A stretch of DNA of 33,773 nt from an uncultured Collinsella sp. (GTDB lineage: Bacteria; Actinomycetota; Coriobacteriia; Coriobacteriales; Coriobacteriaceae). The position numbers and the translations under genes are program-made. Every line of letters begins with the position of its first letter. Position 1 is the stretch's first letter. Under the pieces are notes generated by a model, which was not told the origin of the DNA, made no database searches, and was given only the letters and a program-made list of their open reading frames with translations. Below, piece after piece: positions 31,693 through 33,773 of this stretch. The stretch is taken from contig CABQMF010000014.1 in the NCBI GenBank assembly GCA_902465265.1, forward strand, positions 1 through 33,773. The letters are read 5' to 3'.

Positions 31693-31771
31693 CCCGCCTC
31701 ACATTCTGCAACTAAATTCTAGTCGCAATTAAAGTCCGATGCAAGCATTCCTACTATAGAACAAGTGTTCG

Positions 31772-31808
31772 AACCACCACAAAGGCGTCCGTCCCCTATG
31801 TGGTGGTT
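31772..31808. repeat. Palindrome with GGGGACGGACG centre upstream of the zinc-ribbon gene
   Basis: AACCACCACA pairs with TGTGGTGGTT (10 bp). On the minus strand the centre reads TAGGGGACGGACGCCTT, close to the loop of the hairpin at 33556. It lies between the divergent hicA and zinc-ribbon genes. Confidence 0.6.
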
Positions 31809-31888
31809 TGGGCTGAATGTTGCGCAACAAGGGCTGCGGCTTTGGGGTTACCTTCATGGTGTAAAGAAAACACCGAAAGGAGCCCGCC

Positions 31889-33541
31889 ATGTTTTGTCGC
31901 TCGTGTGGCACGCCGCTTGTCGACGACGCTCTCTTTTGTCCCGTATGCGGCGCGCCCGTAGCACCCGATCAGGTCGCGGCCACGCAGCAACCCCAGCCTG
32001 CCGCGCCCGCTCCTCAGCAATACGTGCCCGCGCAGCAGCCCGTTCCGCGCAAGCGTTCCAAAAAGCCCCTCATCGCCCTCGCCGCGGTACTTGTCGTGGC
32101 GGCGGGCATCGGCGGCGCGCTGTTCTACTTCACCCAGATTGCGACCACCCCAATCGACGAGAAAACCTTCCCGGACAGCGGCATGCGTGCGCTTGTTTCG
32201 ACCAAGTACGACACCAACGGCGACGGCCGCATCTCGCGTGACGAAGCCAAGGCGGTGACATCGGTCGAGCTAGAGGGTGTCGCCTCGACGCAGGGCCTGG
32301 GCAAGACATTCCCCAATATCGTTACAGTGGAGTCCGGCGACGACAAGCTCGTCAACCTGGACCTCTCGGGCTGCGGAGACCTTAAAACCGTCGAGCTTAA
32401 CTCGGCGAGCAACGTCACCGTCGTTAACCTGGACGGCTGCGATAACATCGAGAAGCTCGACCTTTCAAATGCCGAAGGCCTTAAAAGCATCGATCTTTTG
32501 GGCAAAAAGAAGCTCGCCACGCTGGCGCTGCCGCAGGATACGAAGGTTAGCGGCATTAAGGACACGCAGCTCGAGGAGTTGTGGCTGCCGGTGTACTACG
32601 AGGGTACCGACGAGGACGGTGTGCACGGCAGCACGTATGAGATTGAGCGCGACGAGGACGGCTATGTTACGGGGTATACGAGCAGCCTCAAACAGGGTGG
32701 TGGCATGGGCTACGACGTCGAGCACGACGAGTCGCATCGCATTTCGGAAATAGCGGAAGTTCGCTCGGGTGACTACGAAGATGAAAACATGTTCACGTAC
32801 GATGCCGACGGAAACCTGACGCGCATCGATTGCGACGCCGCTATTGGTGATGCGTCGACCTCCACGACGTTTACCTACGATGCAGATGGAAACCTGATCA
32901 ACAAGACGACCCACGCAGGCTACGGCGAGAGCGCGAGCACGTATATTTATCAGAACGGCAACATGGTGACCAACACCGATACCAGCCCGGCCAATCCTCG
33001 GACGGTCGTGTATTCGTACGGATACGACAAGGATCGCGTGACGTCCTTTACGCTGGACTGCCAGGGCGACACGGTGGGAACTACGTGGACGATTACCGCG
33101 GGCTACGAGTATGACAAGGACGGCAACATTTCGCGTATCTCGCCTGTGGCATATGACTCGCACGGCAACGACTACGGCTCGCTGAACTCGTATGCCGCGG
33201 TGGATTATTCGTACAGCGACGGAAAGCTCGACAGGATCGATTCCGAGCGCGGCGGCTATGCGGAGTTTTACTACGACGACCACGGCAACCTGACGTCGGT
33301 CGACGAGTATGCCGGCCGCGGTTCGGATGCCGAGTTTGAGTTTGAGCACGAGGTCGAGTACCAGCGCTACTTCTGCAGCAAGCACGAGAAGAACAAGCCG
33401 GAGGAGTGGATTCGTCTGGATGCAGAGTACGACGTCGACCAGGGTAGCTGGAGCAATGACTCCGATTATGGTCGTGAGTGCTTTGCAACCATGTACAAGC
33501 TCGATCCGCTGGCGGGCAGGCTGAACCCGTTCATCAAGTAG
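31889..33541 (+). CDS. Membrane-anchored zinc-ribbon protein with an EF-hand-like loop and YD-type repeats
   Basis: 550 residues. A double zinc ribbon knuckle (C3, C6, C17, C20; CRSCG and CPVCG) is followed by a Pro/Gln-rich linker, basic residues and one membrane segment at about 59-82. The rest should be outside the cell. It begins with an EF-hand or dockerin-like calcium loop DTNGDGRISRDE (108-119), then leucine-rich-like units (LVNLDLSGCGDLKTVEL, NLDGCDNIEKLDLSNAEGLK) and then YD/RHS-like repeats (YDADGNLTRID, YDADGNLINKT, YDKDGNISRIS, YDDHGNLTSVD). GAAAGGAG precedes the ATG. No toxin or self-cleavage motif of a true Rhs protein is present. The function is unknown; a surface-exposed scaffold is likely. 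Confidence 0.85.
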   Translation: MFCRSCGTPLVDDALFCPVCGAPVAPDQVAATQQPQPAAPAPQQYVPAQQPVPRKRSKKPLIALAAVLVVAAGIGGALFYFTQIATTPIDEKTFPDSGMRALVSTKYDTNGDGRISRDEAKAVTSVELEGVASTQGLGKTFPNIVTVESGDDKLVNLDLSGCGDLKTVELNSASNVTVVNLDGCDNIEKLDLSNAEGLKSIDLLGKKKLATLALPQDTKVSGIKDTQLEELWLPVYYEGTDEDGVHGSTYEIERDEDGYVTGYTSSLKQGGGMGYDVEHDESHRISEIAEVRSGDYEDENMFTYDADGNLTRIDCDAAIGDASTSTTFTYDADGNLINKTTHAGYGESASTYIYQNGNMVTNTDTSPANPRTVVYSYGYDKDRVTSFTLDCQGDTVGTTWTITAGYEYDKDGNISRISPVAYDSHGNDYGSLNSYAAVDYSYSDGKLDRIDSERGGYAEFYYDDHGNLTSVDEYAGRGSDAEFEFEHEVEYQRYFCSKHEKNKPEEWIRLDAEYDVDQGSWSNDSDYGRECFATMYKLDPLAGRLNPFIK

Positions 33542-33555
33542 CAGCCCACTCACAA

Positions 33556-33591
33556 ACCACCCAAAGGGACAGACACCTTTGGGTGGTTTTT
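33556..33591 (+). terminator. Rho-independent terminator after the zinc-ribbon gene
   Basis: ACCACCCAAAGG pairs with CCTTTGGGTGGT (12 bp perfect) around GACAGACA and is followed by TTTTTG. The GGGACAG centre links it to the palindromes at 18148 and 30977. Confidence 0.85.
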
Positions 33592-33616
33592 GCTGAAGGG
33601 CGGGTGTCTGCGGCGG

Positions 33617-33679
33617 TTTGTCACGATCTGTAACAGTAACTCGGCAAAAATGGGCCTAGCTGTTACAGATTGAGACAAA
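33617..33679. repeat. TGTTACAG-type hairpin repeat, copy 1
   Basis: TTTGTCACGATCTGTAACAG and CTGTTACAGATTGAGACAAA pair with two mismatches across a 23-nt loop. Confidence 0.75.
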
Positions 33680-33700
33680 GAGCCGGCGCCATTCGGAAAC

Positions 33701-33757
33701 GTCTCGATCTGTAACATCTGGAGCCGATATTGCCGCCTAGATGTTACAGATCGAGAC
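33701..33757. repeat. TGTTACAG-type hairpin repeat, copy 2
   Basis: GTCTCGATCTGTAACATCT pairs perfectly with AGATGTTACAGATCGAGAC (19 bp) across a 19-nt loop. It shares the GATCTGTAACA arm with the copy next to it. Confidence 0.8.
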
Positions 33758-33773
33758 AAAACTGGTGGGACGG

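Noticed and set aside
31889..33541. Rhs-type toxin
   Set aside because: YD-like repeats are present, but the self-cleavage motif, hypervariable toxin end and immunity gene are absent.
1..33773. Prophage, tRNA or integrated conjugative element
   Set aside because: No phage structural, integrase, relaxase or tRNA sequence was recognised anywhere in the window.

Overview
The window looks like chromosomal DNA from a high-GC gut Actinomycetota of the Coriobacteriia, most like Collinsella. That is an inference from remembered gene style: GC-rich codon use, AAAGGAG-type ribosome sites, a mannose-family PTS with a fused EIIAB, a Listeria/Bacteroides-repeat surface protein, and many small palindromic repeats with GGGACAG or GGGGACG cores. 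No rRNA, tRNA or CRISPR array was seen.

Layout. 1-571: 3' end of a surface-anchored repeat protein. 783-4917 (minus): a signalling cluster of two related FHA proteins around a membrane Ser/Thr kinase-like protein. 5239-11530 (plus): mfd, a PAP2 phosphatase, a threonine aldolase-like lyase and a GNAT acetyltransferase. 11927-22270: a sugar-amine region with two GntR/UTRA regulators, two SIS-domain deglycase-like enzymes, an EamA transporter, a complete mannose-family PTS (EIIAB, EIIC, EIID), a HAD phosphatase and a YitT protein. 22507-23846: an IS110-family insertion sequence. 23983-27830: recQ, a third GntR/UTRA regulator and a third SIS enzyme. 28224-33541: a lactate/2-hydroxyacid dehydrogenase, metA, a 5-formyl-THF cyclo-ligase, a hicAB pair and a zinc-ribbon membrane protein with YD repeats.

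How the genes may work together. The three SIS enzymes resemble FrlB/FraB/GfrF deglycases and keep a Glu...His pair 16 residues apart. With the PTS next to one of them, the simplest reading is uptake and phosphorylation of Amadori-type sugar-amines followed by deglycation. Each SIS gene has a GntR/UTRA gene nearby, and distinct operator-like repeats lie in the matching intergenic regions: TGTATG, CGTTATA and TAGAACAACATAGAAC.

The most striking non-coding signals are two. First, an element of about 140 nt is present twice (13847-13986 and 22275-22414). All four stems are preserved by compensatory changes while single-stranded boxes stay conserved, which is a strong signature of a structured RNA or a structure-selected mobile DNA. 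Second, the IS110 element carries a recognisable bridge RNA upstream of its transposase. Its two target guides match the two sides of its actual insertion site, which lies inside a palindromic repeat also present at 14017-14099. A 235-bp intergenic repeat with inverted ends (11541 and 19951), a 180-bp inverted repeat at 27934 and paired TGTTACAG hairpins at the right edge add further unexplained structure.
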